Of a stretch of DNA of 64,000 nucleotides, positions 24,251 through 36,000 are shown one piece after another. Made by a program: the position numbers and the translations under genes. Each line of letters starts with the position of its first letter. Positions within the stretch are counted from its first letter, which is position 1. The notes under the pieces were generated by a model. That model searched no databases, was not told the origin of the DNA, and saw nothing but the letters and a program-made list of their open reading frames with translations. Origin of the DNA: Nepenthes gracilis (Eukaryota; Streptophyta; Magnoliopsida; Caryophyllales; Nepenthaceae); assembly GCA_033239525.1 (NCBI GenBank), contig BSYO01000034.1, forward strand, positions 2,480,001-2,544,000, in the 5' to 3' direction.

Positions 24251-24665
24251 TGTAACGTTCCTGAGCACCCGCTTGTGAATATTGTTCACTTTGCCACACA
24301 GGCGTACGGTTTTGTTCTTGGTAGACGGCATTCACTGCCCCCAAAACGCGTCCACAATGGAGAGGTATCCACGCACTTATAAGTCACGCTTCGTTTCCCT
24401 CCCCATCCAATGTGGGACATCACAATCCACCCCCTCGGGAGCTCAACATTTGCGCTGGCACACCGAATTGGACCCCGTCTTTGATACCATTTGTAAGGCC
24501 CCCGGGTACCCGCTTGTGAATATTGTCCGCTTTACCACACAGGCGAACGGTTTTGTTCCTGGCAGACGGCCTCCGCCGCCCCCGAAACGCATCCACAATA
24601 GAGAGGTATCCACGCCCTTATAAAGCACGCTTTGTTCCACTCTCCATCCGATGTGGGACATCACA
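24251..24665 (-). mobile_element. TRIM (terminal-repeat retrotransposon in miniature)
   Basis: Two direct repeats of exactly 174 bp (24251-24424 and 24492-24665) begin TGTAA and end GGGACATCACA. They surround 67 bp. Next to the second repeat is TGATACCA, the complement of an initiator-Met tRNA primer site, and next to the first is ATCCACCCCCTCGGGAG, the complement of a polypurine tract. This orients the element on the minus strand. It has no coding capacity, as usual for TRIMs. GAATA precedes it at 24246-24250, but the bases after it (CTTTT) do not match; see the composite finding. Confidence 0.85.
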
Positions 24666-25269
24666 CTTTTATTTGCAGATTGACCACAATACTCAAAAGG
24701 TAAAGGCTTTGATTCCAGAAGGAAGAATTTTACTTGCAAAATAATGGGTTAAGGCCCATTCACTACCTTTGGTCGTCGGACTTGGTTGGAAACAGAGAAA
24801 CAGAGCACAGGCTGGGTTTCCACAGCGACGCCAAAATCCGAAAAATTGGGGAGAAAAGCAAGCAAAATTGATGCTTCATGGTTTAATTGGATAACTTACA
24901 AAGCCCCAATATATCATTGATTCAAAGATCTAGTTGAACCCTCACCGAGCCGAAGCTCTGTGTTCGATTTCCCCACGACTCTGGACCCTCGATTTCACCA
25001 TTTACCCACCAAATCGGTTATAAAATCAAAGGATTGGACATTAACGAGGATAAAGGATGGATAAATTTTGTGAAGGAGAATTTTACTTGCATAATTCCAT
25101 ATAAATATTTTCTGCCATCAACATATATTAATATAAATATGCACCATCCCATATATAATTATGTATATACTTTCCAAATATATTCATCCGTAATTATTCA
25201 TACAATTATATACATATCTACTCACACAGCTATACTGTATACATATTTACACATATACATGTACACATG

Positions 25270-25430
25270 TGGCCCCACCTACACACACACGCAGTAGCAA
25301 TCTGCTACTCACACACACACGCAGTAGCAATCTGCTGCTCACACACACACGCACGCAGCAATCTGCTGCTCATGCCTACCACAACACACACATGCACGCA
25401 GCAATCTGCTGCTCACAGCAGCGCTTGCTG
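25270..25430. repeat. CACACA / AGCAATCTGCTGCT minisatellite in the LARD LTR
   Basis: The phrase AGCAATCTGCTGCT separated by CACACACACGCA repeats about four times with spacing of roughly 35 bp. Each phrase holds an AGCA...TGCT inverted motif, ending in AGCAGCGCTTGCTGCT (palindromic) at about 25417. The right LTR has the same array at about 29245-29375 with slightly different unit number. Confidence 0.75.
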
Positions 25431-26339
25431 CTTCTCCATTCCACACACACACCCAGCAGCTCTGCTGCCCTACTCACACAGAACCACGGTAGCACCACCC
25501 ACCATAGCACTCAGCCATGCCCACGTGCCTACAGCAGCCCACGCTGCTTATCCTTACTCATATATACACACACATACTGTCCAATCGTAGCCACACACAC
25601 ACGGATCTATATACGCACATACACACACGCACCTATACACACACAATTATATGCCGTCTTCCAACCGGGCTATACACCATTTCATCCAGTCGTGTTAACG
25701 AAGCACGAGGCTCTGTTTTCTCACCATTTTAGCCCGCCATGAAAAACGGAGCAGAAGGCCCTATTCCTGTATCCATTTTTCGATTCCCACGGATAACTAA
25801 GAAAAGTTCAATTGTCATTATTCAACATGTGGACTAATAAATTGTAAAGTATAAATTCATCATTTGTCAAGCCCTTGATTCACGTACTCTTCGGTTCACT
25901 GTACAGAAATCAGAATCCCTCAAACAGAGCATTCTCCTCTGTTTCTTTTCTCGATCCAATCTTACATAAATTTTCACTCACATCACTAATTTAATAGTAT
26001 TGGGGAGGAATACAATCAATTTAGAGAGAGGAGGACAGATCGATAGCAAAATAGAAGAGTTACCTGCGAAAATGGAAGAGTACTTGCCTGAATTGTAATA
26101 CGGCTAAGGTTTAGTGGTAGTGGCAATGGTGGCGACAGCGGAAAAAACCTACGACGGTGGCGTTGATTACAGAGGCTGTGGCTACTTCAAAAATCATGGC
26201 AACACTCCCTTCGGCTGCTTCGGCTCGAGCGTAGCTTTCCTCCTCGATTCCCCCCAATGCCCAGCCTTGAAACCCTAAAATAGTTGAGGGTAAATCATGC
26301 TAGGGTTTTTGAGTTTCCATATCCAACATCCTACCTTCC

Positions 26340-26547
26340 TTCCCCTTTGCCGCACCACTCCTCTTTCTCATTCTTCTCTTTCTTCTTCCCTTTCTTTCCC
26401 TTTTCTTTTCTTCTCCTCCTTCCCTTTTCCTCCCTTCCTTTCCTTTCTCCTCCTTTTCTTTTCTTTCTTTCTTTTTCTTTTTCTTCTTTCCTTTCTTTTT
26501 CTTTCTCCCTCTATTCCCTTTCTTCTCCTTTTTTCTTTCTATACCGG

Positions 26548-26641
<94 letters not shown>
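26340..26641. repeat. Polypyrimidine tract with ATT and TA microsatellites
   Basis: About 200 bp of almost pure C/T (26340-26540) is followed by about 18 ATT units (26550-26605) and an AT dinucleotide run (26611-26641). Open frames here (Phe/Ser- and Ile-rich) are simple-sequence artefacts. The right LTR has a shorter version at about 30300-30560. Confidence 0.85.
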
Positions 26642-26642
<1 letters not shown>

Positions 26643-26926
26643 CTCTTTAAAAATAATTATTATTTAGTTAATTTTCTAACTACCTCTATTTAAAACTTTA
26701 ACCTAAATTTATAATATTATATATATATATCAACGAATCTTAACACACTATAAATATTTACCTAATTAATTTACTATTTAATCTAATTTTTAATTAACGG
26801 TCCAAATATCCCGGTCCGATCCATTAATTCATCTAACTTATTAGGATCAAAGATCAGTCTAATTATAAGATTTTAAATCTAAAAGTAATTAAAAATAATT
26901 ATTAAAAAAATATTTGAGATATTACA

Positions 26927-28629
26927 ATCTTTCCCCATTAAAAGATTTTCGTCATCTAAAATTTTAGAAATAATAAAATTAAAATTATTCAGAGTGTTAC
27001 AATCTTCACCCCTTAAAAGATTTTTGTCCTCGAAAATTTTTTGCATAGTTCTTATAAGTATTTACTATAATTTCACTTTCATCAAAATAGTTTTATTTCT
27101 CGAACCTTTAATCCCGGCATATGGTATTCTAGACTTCATTATAATCGTGACAATTCTCATAGGACACCTACAACCTTAATCAGGTCAATAATTCTTGGAA
27201 TCTATAATAATCTTATAGCCAACCAATATCTTTGCCAACTTATGTGCAACCATAGAACTTTAATACTAAAATTGAACACCCATCAAGTGTACTAAAAATT
27301 TAAATTGTATCATTATTTTGTTATAATATTCAATTCGAGCCTATTGATACATATTTCCCTCTAATTACCAATATTGATTTTCAAACCCAAGTTGCGATAT
27401 AGCCGTATATATACTCGATTTTCCTATATGAGTCAATTTCCCAAATTGGTTAACAGTAACAAATACTACATTCTCCCAATATGCACATTTTAGAACGTCA
27501 TTTCTTCAATTAAACAACTCTCATTCCCTAAATTATTCCATGATAAATTATTTGGCTTGAGGACAATCCAATACGATCGTCATTTCGATTGCAACTTTAA
27601 TTCTTTAAGTTTTGCAAAAGCAGTCCCATAAGGCCTTTGAAATCGATACGATTATCCGAGTTAGCTCGATAAAGAAGTTGATCTTCCACACAGTGTTTGC
27701 ACCATAAATGTGGTCGTGACACACTTGGGAATCTCCAAGTTAATGCTAACGCCTCTATTTGATAATTCATCCCACTCCGTTATAGATACGAAAGCTTCGG
27801 ATCACCCAAGAGTACCTGGCTGATATGCAACACGTCAACAATTAAGGTTGAAACCCTCCTATATCGAGAAGGGTGAAAGTTTTTCTTGACTCTGTGATTA
27901 TCGCTGATCAAATAGAGTTGACATCTTCTTCTTTGGCAAACGACAATGCACAACGGATAGTCCTTGATTATGAGGAATTTGCTAATCTTTTGTTGCTTAT
28001 CCATTAAGAAAGGTGATGGTCCAATTTTGGAATCTGTAGCAATAAGCTTTGGTGGTCCTCTTCTTCCGAATAGCTGTACAATAGAAATTTAAACACTCAC
28101 CACTTAAGATTCGCAAGTTAAGGTGTTGAGAGCTTGTAGTACGAGCTGAGCTGCTCCGTAGAACTGCCATCATGTGTTTTGCAAGAGTCTCATGTGCTCG
28201 TATTTTATTATCTCGACAACCTATAAAATGAGAAAATTAAGAACCTAACCTATACTAGTACCCTAGTCTACCAATTTTCTATCTAATCCCAAAATATCTT
28301 ACACTCTAAATCCAAAATGTATGATACCTTCCACGACCTAGAATCGTCCACGATCTTCTAAATCCTCAAGGATGTGCTATAAAATTTTTCCTCGATCTAT
28401 AACAATCCCTGATGCATTGAGTTTTCGAACCACTTAGCAAAATCAAATTTCAAAACACCAAGTCTTGAAGGTCCTCCAAAGTACATACTATTCTCCACCC
28501 AAACTGGATTTATTAGAGATAAATCTAAATGCACAAATATCATTGAATCGTCTAATATCCTCAATTATTATCAACTCTAAAAATATTCAAATGTTCACAT
28601 AGAACCTTAATTTTCTGATACCATTTAGT
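26927..28629 (-). other. LARD internal region, non-coding
   Basis: About 1.7 kb between the LTRs. The end motif is duplicated: ATTACAATCTTTCCCCATTAAAAG near 26921 and TGTTACAATCTTCACCCCTTAAAAG near 26996. No gag, RT or integrase motif was found on either strand. A 74-residue minus-strand ORF at 27780-28004 has no recognisable family. Confidence 0.65.
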
Positions 28630-30869
28630 TACAGATTAACAACAATACTGAAAAGATAAAGTTTTTGATTCCGGAAGGAAGAATTTTACTTGCAAAATAA
28701 TGGGTTAAGGCCCATTCACTACCTCCTGTCGTTGGACTCGGTTGGAAACCGAGAAACAGAGCACGGGCTCTATTTCCATGGCGGCGCCAAAATCCCAAAA
28801 ATTGGGGAGAAAAGCAAGCAAAATCGATACTTCATGGTTTAATTGGATAACTTACAAAGCCCCAATATATCATCGATTTAAAGATCTAGTCGAACCCTCA
28901 CTGAACCGAAGCTCTGTGTTCGACTTCCCCATGACTCTGGACCCTCGATTTCACCATTTACCTACCGAATCGGTTATCAAATCAAAGGATTGGACATTAA
29001 CAAGGATAAAGGAAGGATAAATTTTGTGATGGAGAATTTTACTTGTATAATTCTATATAAATATCTCATACCATCAACATATATCAATATAAATATGCAC
29101 CATCCCATATATAATTATGTATATACTTTCCAAGTATATTCATGCATAATTATTCATACAATTATATACATATCTACACTCATAGCTATACCGTATACAT
29201 ATTTACCCATATACACGTACACACGTGGCCCCACCTACACACACATGCAGCAGCAATCTGCTGCTCACACACACCACAACACACACACGCACGCAGCAAT
29301 TTGCTGCACATGCCCACCACGACACACACACGCACGCAGCAATCTGCTGCTCACAGCAGCGCTTGCTGCTTCTCCATTCCACACACACCCAGCAGCTCTG
29401 CTGCCCTACTCACACGCACACACAGCAGTAGACACCCACGCACAGAACCACGGTAGCACCACCCACCACAGCACTCATCCATGCCCACGTGCCTACAGTA
29501 GCCCACGCTGCTTATCCTTACTCATATGTACACACTCATATTGTCCGTTTGTAGCCACACACACACACAGATTTATATATGCACATACACGCACGCACCT
29601 ATACACACACAATTATATGCCACCTTCCAACCGGGCTATACACCATTTCATCCAGTCGCGTAAACGGAGCACGAGGCTCTATTTTCTCACCATTTTAGCC
29701 GACCACAAAAAACAAAGTAGGAGGCCCTGTTCCCGTATCCATTTTCCGATTCCCACGGATAATTAAGAAAAGTTCAGTTGTTATTATTCAACATGTAAAC
29801 TAATAAATTGTAAAATATAAATTTATTATTTGTCAAGCCCTTGATTCACGTACTCTTCAGTTCACTGTACAGAAATCAGAATCCCTCAAACAGAGCATTC
29901 TCCTCTATTTCTTTTCTCTATCCAATCTTACATACAATTTTCACGCACATCACTAATTTGATAGTATTGGGGAGGAATACAATCAATTTAAAGAGAGGAG
30001 GACAGATCGGTAGCAAAATAGAAGAGTTACTTGCTAAAATGGATGAGTACTTGCTTGAACCGTAATATGGCTAGGGTTTAGTGGCAGCAGCAGTGGTGGC
30101 GACGGCGACCAAAACCCTACGACGGCAGCGTTGATTACAGAGGCGGTGGTGGCTTCAAAATTCACGGCAACACTCCCTCCGGCTGCTTCGGCTCGGGCGT
30201 AGCTTTCCTCCTCGATTCCCCCCAATGTCCAGCCTTGAAACCCTAAAATAGTTGAGGGTAAATCATGTTAGGGTTTTGAGTTTCCATATCCAACGTCCTA
30301 CCTTCCTCCTCCTTTGCCACGCCGCTCCTCTTTCTTCTTCTTCTCTTTCTTCTTTCCTTTTTTTTCCTTTTCTTTTCTTCTCCTCCTTTCCTTTTCCTCA
30401 ATTCCTTTTCTTTTCTTTCTTTCTTTTTCTTTTTCTTCTTTCCCTTTCTTTTTCTATCTCCATCTCTTTCCTTTCTTCTTCTTTTTTCTTTCTTTACCGA
30501 TTTTATTTATTATTATCATTATTATTATATTTTTCTAATATATATATTTATATATATTTATTTATCACTCTTTAAAAATATTCATTATTTAGTTAATTTT
30601 CTAACTACCTCTAGTTAAAACTTTGACCTAAATTTATAATATTTTATTTATTTATTTATTTATATATTTTTCATCAACAAATCTTAACAGACTTTAAATT
30701 TTTACCTAATGAATTCACTAATTAATCTAATTTTTAATTAATGGTCTAAATATCCCGGTCTGATCCATTAATTCTTCTAATTTATTAGGGCAAAAAATCA
30801 GTCCAATTATAAGATTTTAAATCTAAAATTAATTAAAAATAATTATTAAAAAATATTTGGGATATTACA
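28630..30869 (-). repeat. LARD 5' LTR (right copy)
   Basis: The copy runs from about TACAGATTAAC to GATATTACA. The primer site lies immediately on its left side and GAATA on its right. It differs from the left LTR by scattered substitutions and by microsatellite length. The ATT run is far shorter here (about 30508-30528). Confidence 0.85.
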
Positions 30870-30915
30870 GAATATGTCGGATGTCGGAGTCTCAGGCTAC
30901 CAGTATGGGAGCTAG

Positions 30916-31870
30916 TGATGGGGACGTCTGTAACGGGTTTGCCCACAAAGAAAGAAACGGCCCAAGTCCTCAGCAGCTCATTTCTACTTGGACGGTTGAC
31001 GCTGCTATTAACTAGACGAGATGCACGTAGGCTGACAGAGGCTCAAAATCACAATGGCCCATTTGAGCCCAGAATGGTCAACACTTTCGTTGACTGGAGA
31101 GCGGCAAATAGACCGGCTGAAATCCAGGACACATGCAGCTTAAGTCCAAGTTTGCCAACGTGTCTATCTTCAAGCCATAACGGTCACCTGCTCTAATTTT
31201 GCAATCTCCAAAGAAGGAAAATTTTACTGTAACAGTTACCTCCATAATCAAGGTATATCCCCGGAGGAAGACGCAAGAATCAATGCACGATCTGCTAGAA
31301 ACTCTAATGGTAAAAGGAAGAAGATAAGCCTCCTTGACCATTATGGCCAAGAATGGCACTCATGCCAGCATAGGAAAAGCAACGATTCCACTCAGTAGGC
31401 GGGCATCCAGTCTCACTGCATATGTAAGGCAACCAAGGGTCCATGGTTATAAAAGGCCTTGGAAGCTCCCTTCAATGGCAATGTTTTCACTTGCCCACAA
31501 AGGCTCTCAAGTAATGTAAAGTTCTCGAGCTCTCAGACATTTGAGCCTCCCAACGTGCTCCCTCGCTCTGTCTCTCTCTCTGCTATTAGTTCCTTACAAA
31601 CTCAATATTTAGAGAGTCAGCTCTTCACGAGCATTCAAAGCCTCTTTATCTACGAGAGTATTCCCACATCCACAAGCACTCACCCACCATTCATACTACA
31701 TTCTCTGCATCCACCTTTATTCGTTAAAGAGTTTGGTAAAACCGAGTTTGTTTGTTTGAACCTTTGTTTAAAGTTATGGTGTTTTAACTATACGCCATAT
31801 GAACACCAAATTTGCAAAATTTTAAAAGCGATCAAATATGGAAATAAACTTTTTATTCTATCAACTAAAT
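30916..31870 (+). repeat. Tat2 3' LTR (or LTR of a related copy)
   Basis: Starts TGATGGGGACGTCTGTAACGG after a GTATGGGAGCTAG polypurine tract. It keeps the TATA box (31448), the CTCAAGTAATGTAAAGTTCT block and the TGAGCCTCCCAACGTGCT block. Similarity to 20955-21927 fades beyond about 31720, so the right end is approximate. Confidence 0.7.
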
Positions 31871-32956
31871 ATACATTGAGAGGTTAGAATTCTTCCTCAC
31901 TGTTGGATGAAAATTCAATTATTTAATATTTTTTTTTTTAAAATTTTAAGTTATATTTTGATGAGTTTTTTCAAATATTTAGAAATAAAATTTTTATTCT
32001 AAAAATCAAAAAAATAATATTTTTTGAAATTTTTAGCTAATAAAATTCCTCACTGTAAAAATCTAATAGTTGAAAATTCAATAAACTCTAACATTTAGTA
32101 TTTTCCCTTGAAAATAAAATGTAGTACCTCTCATCTTTCTCAACTACCTTATTTGGCTCTTATATCCTCTTATTAATTGCATATATCACAATATAGATTC
32201 AAAAAAAAATTTGTCTCTTATAAGGATAAAAAAACTCACTTTTTATATCTTAATTATTTATTTTTTAATAAATTATTATGATCTAATTATTTTTAAAAAA
32301 TTTAAAATTTATTTAGCAAATAATTAGATCATAATTAATTATTTAAAAAGAAATAATTAAAATAAAAAAATTTGTTTATCTTTTTAAAAAATGGGGTCCA
32401 TCAGTCCACCACTATATACATATTATCAAAATTTCTTTGACTTTTCAGTCGAGTTAATTTTATTAAATAAGTAAATAAATTTATTTATAGATAATACTAA
32501 GTTAATGTTATAAATTAAAATTAAAATTAAAATTAAAATTAAAATTAAAATTAAAATTAAAAGCGACGTTAGGAAAGACGTGGCGGGTGGAGGATCAGAG
32601 ACCACGGAGGGAAGGCGCACCACAGAAATGGGACGCTTAATTGTTTTAAACACGTCGTTACGTTAAAATTTAATAATTAAAGTTTTAAAATATATAAAAA
32701 ATATTAAATATATTTATATTTTTTTAAAAAAATTATAATATTAATAACTATTAAAAATAAATTTAATATCAAAAAATAAGAAAATAATTTATTTAAAAAG
32801 ATATTATTTAATATTTGAAAATTTAAAAAAATATTATAATTTTAAGTTCGGCGCACGACGGGGCTCGATTAATTAATTGCCACGTGGCATAGGTCTATTG
32901 GTTCAATCGATCAACCATAAACGGACTCTAGAGTGTCCGTACGACTTCGACGAGGA
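31871..32956. other. AT-rich intergenic DNA with an AAAATT microsatellite
   Basis: No gene is supported. An AAAATT hexanucleotide repeat of about eight units lies at 32513-32561, followed by a short GC-richer patch (32562-32660). The rest is A/T runs. Confidence 0.6.
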
Positions 32957-33050
32957 CTCTTAAATGGCAACCCTTTGCATTTCTTCTCGACAGCAGCAGA
33001 TCAGCTCCTGAAGCTGAGAGGCGGAGAGAGGTAGAGAGTGAAGGCCTGCG
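32957..33050 (+). promoter_or_regulatory. 5' UTR and proximal promoter of the cytochrome b561 gene
   Basis: A moderately GC-rich leader with GAGAGGCGGAGAGAGG lies directly before the ATG at 33051. CTTAAATGG near 32958 is at best a weak TATA-like sequence. No upstream ATG lies between about 32970 and 33050. Confidence 0.45.
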
Positions 33051-36000
33051 ATGGCGGTGAAGCCGGTGCTGTTAACGTTCGTGGCCCACGCGCTGGCGGT
33101 TGCGGCTGCAGCTATGGTGTTAGTTTGGTGCATCCACTTCAGAGGCGGATTTGCCTGGAAAGGTTCCAACAAAACCCTCATCTTCAACGTAAGTTTCTCT
33201 CTCTTCACTCTCTCTTCCGCTTTTTCTCCGCCGTCCGTCGCTCTCTGAAAATTCACGATGGGAAGATCCATTTTGGATTTTAGATGATACGATTCAGTGG
33301 TTTTTCTGTCGTAATAGGCGATGATTTTGGCGTTTCATTGATTTTCGCTCTGATTTTCTATTTCTCTTATTGGATCTCTGTCTTTTTGAGATTTGAATTA
33401 TTCAGAAAGTTTATCTTCTTGGCGGACTTTTTTTGTTTCTGATATACTTTTGCTTAACGTGTTACTCGTAGGCGTTGATTCTGATTCCTTATTTGGAATA
33501 TATTTTGCTGGCAGCATCAGATACGTTGTCCTTTAGACTTTCGTCATCGAGAAAAAATAATTTTCTCTTTTGTGTAATTCGAAAAATTCATTTGCATGGA
33601 TGATATAAAAAATTTGAAAACAAATCTGAATTTTATTTTTTTTTTTTTTTTTTTTTTTGAAGTTTTCAACGGTAATTGAATACCGATTTTTTTAATTCTC
33701 TAATGGACCATATAGAATTTGACGCGAATCATTAGGGCGATGTCCTACCCACGGTTAAGGAATCCGCGAGTATTTCGCGGGATCCTTTCGATACTGAAGG
33801 TTGAATAGACTCGAAGTAAACTCCGAAGTGTCAAAAATAATTTAGTGAGAATAACCCTGTCTTCCAGATAAATGATTATTTAGATGTGGCCAGAGCACGG
33901 GCCATCGGCAATAGGTCTTTGGGGGTGGGCTGCGCTAGTTTCCGGCGGCGGGCTATACCGGAGTGAATCTTTAAAGGGACGAGATGTCCTCATTCAGACC
34001 ACTAGACTCTGTTACTTATGACGTCGCAGGTGCTTTTTACAGTTTGGTGTTAGATTGCTGGGGTCAGGAAATTCCTCATTTTTCCAGCCGGTTCGTTGGT
34101 GTGGCTCTATCTGTCCTTTTCTGGGTTCCTTTCCATTCTTTTTCCCCCCTTCTCTTCCACTTTCCTTTTACAGAGGAGGTTCCTTGATCAAGAATGCTTT
34201 CCTTCGAGGGTGTTGTAACGGTCTGAATTTTATAGTCACAAAAATCATCAATCACGTTTGTTATTGTTGAGAGTCGGATGCTAGCCAAGCTAAACTGGAG
34301 CAAACTAAGTGTGCGGGCCGTTTCTAGAATACAAACCCCAAAAGATCGACCGGTGCTAAGTTTGTTGAGTTCATGTGAATCATTAATTGAAAGTACGAAA
34401 ATACAAATATTAATGGGTTATAGAAAAATATTTTTTGAATTTATTTTCTCATATAGATAATTTTGAGTATTTTCGCTCGTGGATATTAGAATTTAATTTT
34501 TTTGTAATGTAGATTTTAGATTCAAAATTTACCTAAATTTTAAAAAAATTCAAAAATGCCGAAAGAGTTATCTAAATAATTCTAACATGGTGGGCCCCGA
34601 TTGAAATTTGTGGTATCGCTTTGCATGGAATTCATGAACGGACCAGGCAATTATCTAAAGAATTCATGAATGGAGTTAATCCTATGGTTACGATGGCGCC
34701 ACGGCTGCCACACGGGCTTGCGGTAGCATTTCCTCAGTGGAGCCTCCGGTGGACACCGTGTTTATCGGGCACATGCCTGTAACCTGTTTAGAGTATTGGT
34801 GACAAATCCTCCTTTCCATCTTCTAGTAGCGTCTGCACTCCTTTGCTGGATGACATGTCCAGTATGCATGGCTGTGATCCAGTGTCTCGTGACATGGGAC
34901 CATTGCTTTGTCCTTTCATCTTGAGGTTAGTCGGGTCTGCGGGGTCCAAACGTCTTACCTTGGGTGGCTCTTTTGCGTAGCAATTCCTCAGTGGAGCCTC
35001 CGGCGGGCACCATATTTGTCTGACAGATGCCGGTAACCTGTTTAGAGTATTGGTGGCAAATCCTCCTTCCCATCTTCTAGTAGCGTCCGCGCTTCTATGC
35101 TGGGTGACATGTCCAATACGCGTGGTTGTTTTCCAGTGTCTCGTGACATGGGACCATTGTCTTGGCCTTCGAACTTGACGTTAGTCAAGTCTGCATGGTC
35201 GAAACGTCTTACCTTGGGTCGCTCTGGTCTTTATAGAATTGACTCTTAGGCATGTTTTTTTCCATTTGGATCCTTAATTTTTTACAGTCGGGTTTAGTTC
35301 AATTTCGTTGACCCCATAATGTCCACTGGTTTATGAGTAAACAAGGTCAATTTAATCTTAAATGTTATTGGAGTAAAAGTGATGATAAAACAAATATAGG
35401 ATTAAGAAAAAATGCGAAATAAAATTAAAATTAAGGAAAAGTACAAAAATAGAAAGAAATTATATTATCCTTTTGTGCTTTTTTTCATTTTGGCAAAGCA
35501 AGCAACTTTCTTATCAAAAAAATAGAGATGGAATAAGCAATACATTATAGATGGAAAAAATTTATCATTACTTTATAGTTTTCTTATCATAGTAACACAT
35601 ATAAAGTCTTAATTTTCATCAAAAAAAAAAAATCATGATTTTACATGTTAAATCTTAATAATATGCCTGCTAATAATTTTTGACACCAAGTGTGGGTCCT
35701 TTGATGCTGAATTGTATCCAATTTGGTTGCAAAAATTTCAATGGATGGAATTGACAAGGTTTTATTTTAATATACTTTTGTCTATAATAAATAAATCGAA
35801 GTATAGATAAAAATTTAAATATCGGTATCAGTCACAATTATATAAGTATCGGACATATTAGATAATATATATCGCTTTTAGATATGTATTTGGTAAAAAA
35901 AATTTATAATTATCGTAAATTTATAAATAAATATCTATCAATATACTATAAAGTTAGACTGATCGGGTTAATTGATCCCACTCAACATAAGCCAGATCTA

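Larger units (their letters stand above)
24674..26926 (-). repeat. LARD 3' LTR (left copy)
   Basis: Plus-strand TGCAGATTGACC to GATATTACA, aligned throughout with 28630-30869. It contains a CA/CAG-rich minisatellite, the shared block TTGTCAAGCCCTTGATTCACG, a polypyrimidine tract and ATT and TA microsatellites. Confidence 0.85.
24674..30869 (-). mobile_element. LARD-like non-autonomous LTR retrotransposon
   Basis: Two long direct repeats (24674-26926, about 2.25 kb, and 28630-30869, 2.24 kb) enclose 1.7 kb without recognisable genes. TTTTCTGATACCA before the right repeat (28611-28623) is the complement of an initiator-Met tRNA primer site. TTTCCCCATTAAAAG after the left repeat (from about 26930) is the complement of a polypurine tract. 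Both put the element on the minus strand. The tract followed by TTTCGTCNTCNAAA resembles the 3' end of Tekay/Del-type gypsy elements, the likely autonomous relative. GAATA follows the right end (30870-30874). Confidence 0.78.
20955..31870 (+). mobile_element. Tat2: remnant of a second Tat-type gypsy element, split by a nested insertion
   Basis: A 973-bp LTR (20955-21927) is followed by a primer site at 21928 and a gag start. A gap in the coding region comes next, then an antisense PF04195-like fragment (23072-23502), a tandem array (23770-24135) and a nested minus-strand element (24251-30869). A polypurine tract and a second LTR from 30916 complete it. RT, RNase H and integrase are missing. 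The two LTRs are only about three-quarters alike by eye and no matching target duplication was found at the right end. They may not be the original pair. Confidence 0.65.

Noticed and set aside
24251..24665. TRIM as a Cassandra element
   Set aside because: The 5S rRNA-derived segment that defines Cassandra LTRs is absent.
25267..25742. Long His/Thr-rich ORFs over the LARD LTR (also at 28990-29766)
   Set aside because: They translate a CACACA/CAGCAG minisatellite in a non-coding LTR. Several frames are open at once.
26284..26667. Phe/Ser-rich then Tyr- or Ile-rich ORFs that look like membrane proteins
   Set aside because: These are pure polypyrimidine, ATT and TA microsatellite translation.
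27780..28004. 74-residue ORF in the LARD interior as a possible gag remnant
   Set aside because: No gag, zinc-knuckle or pol motif is readable.
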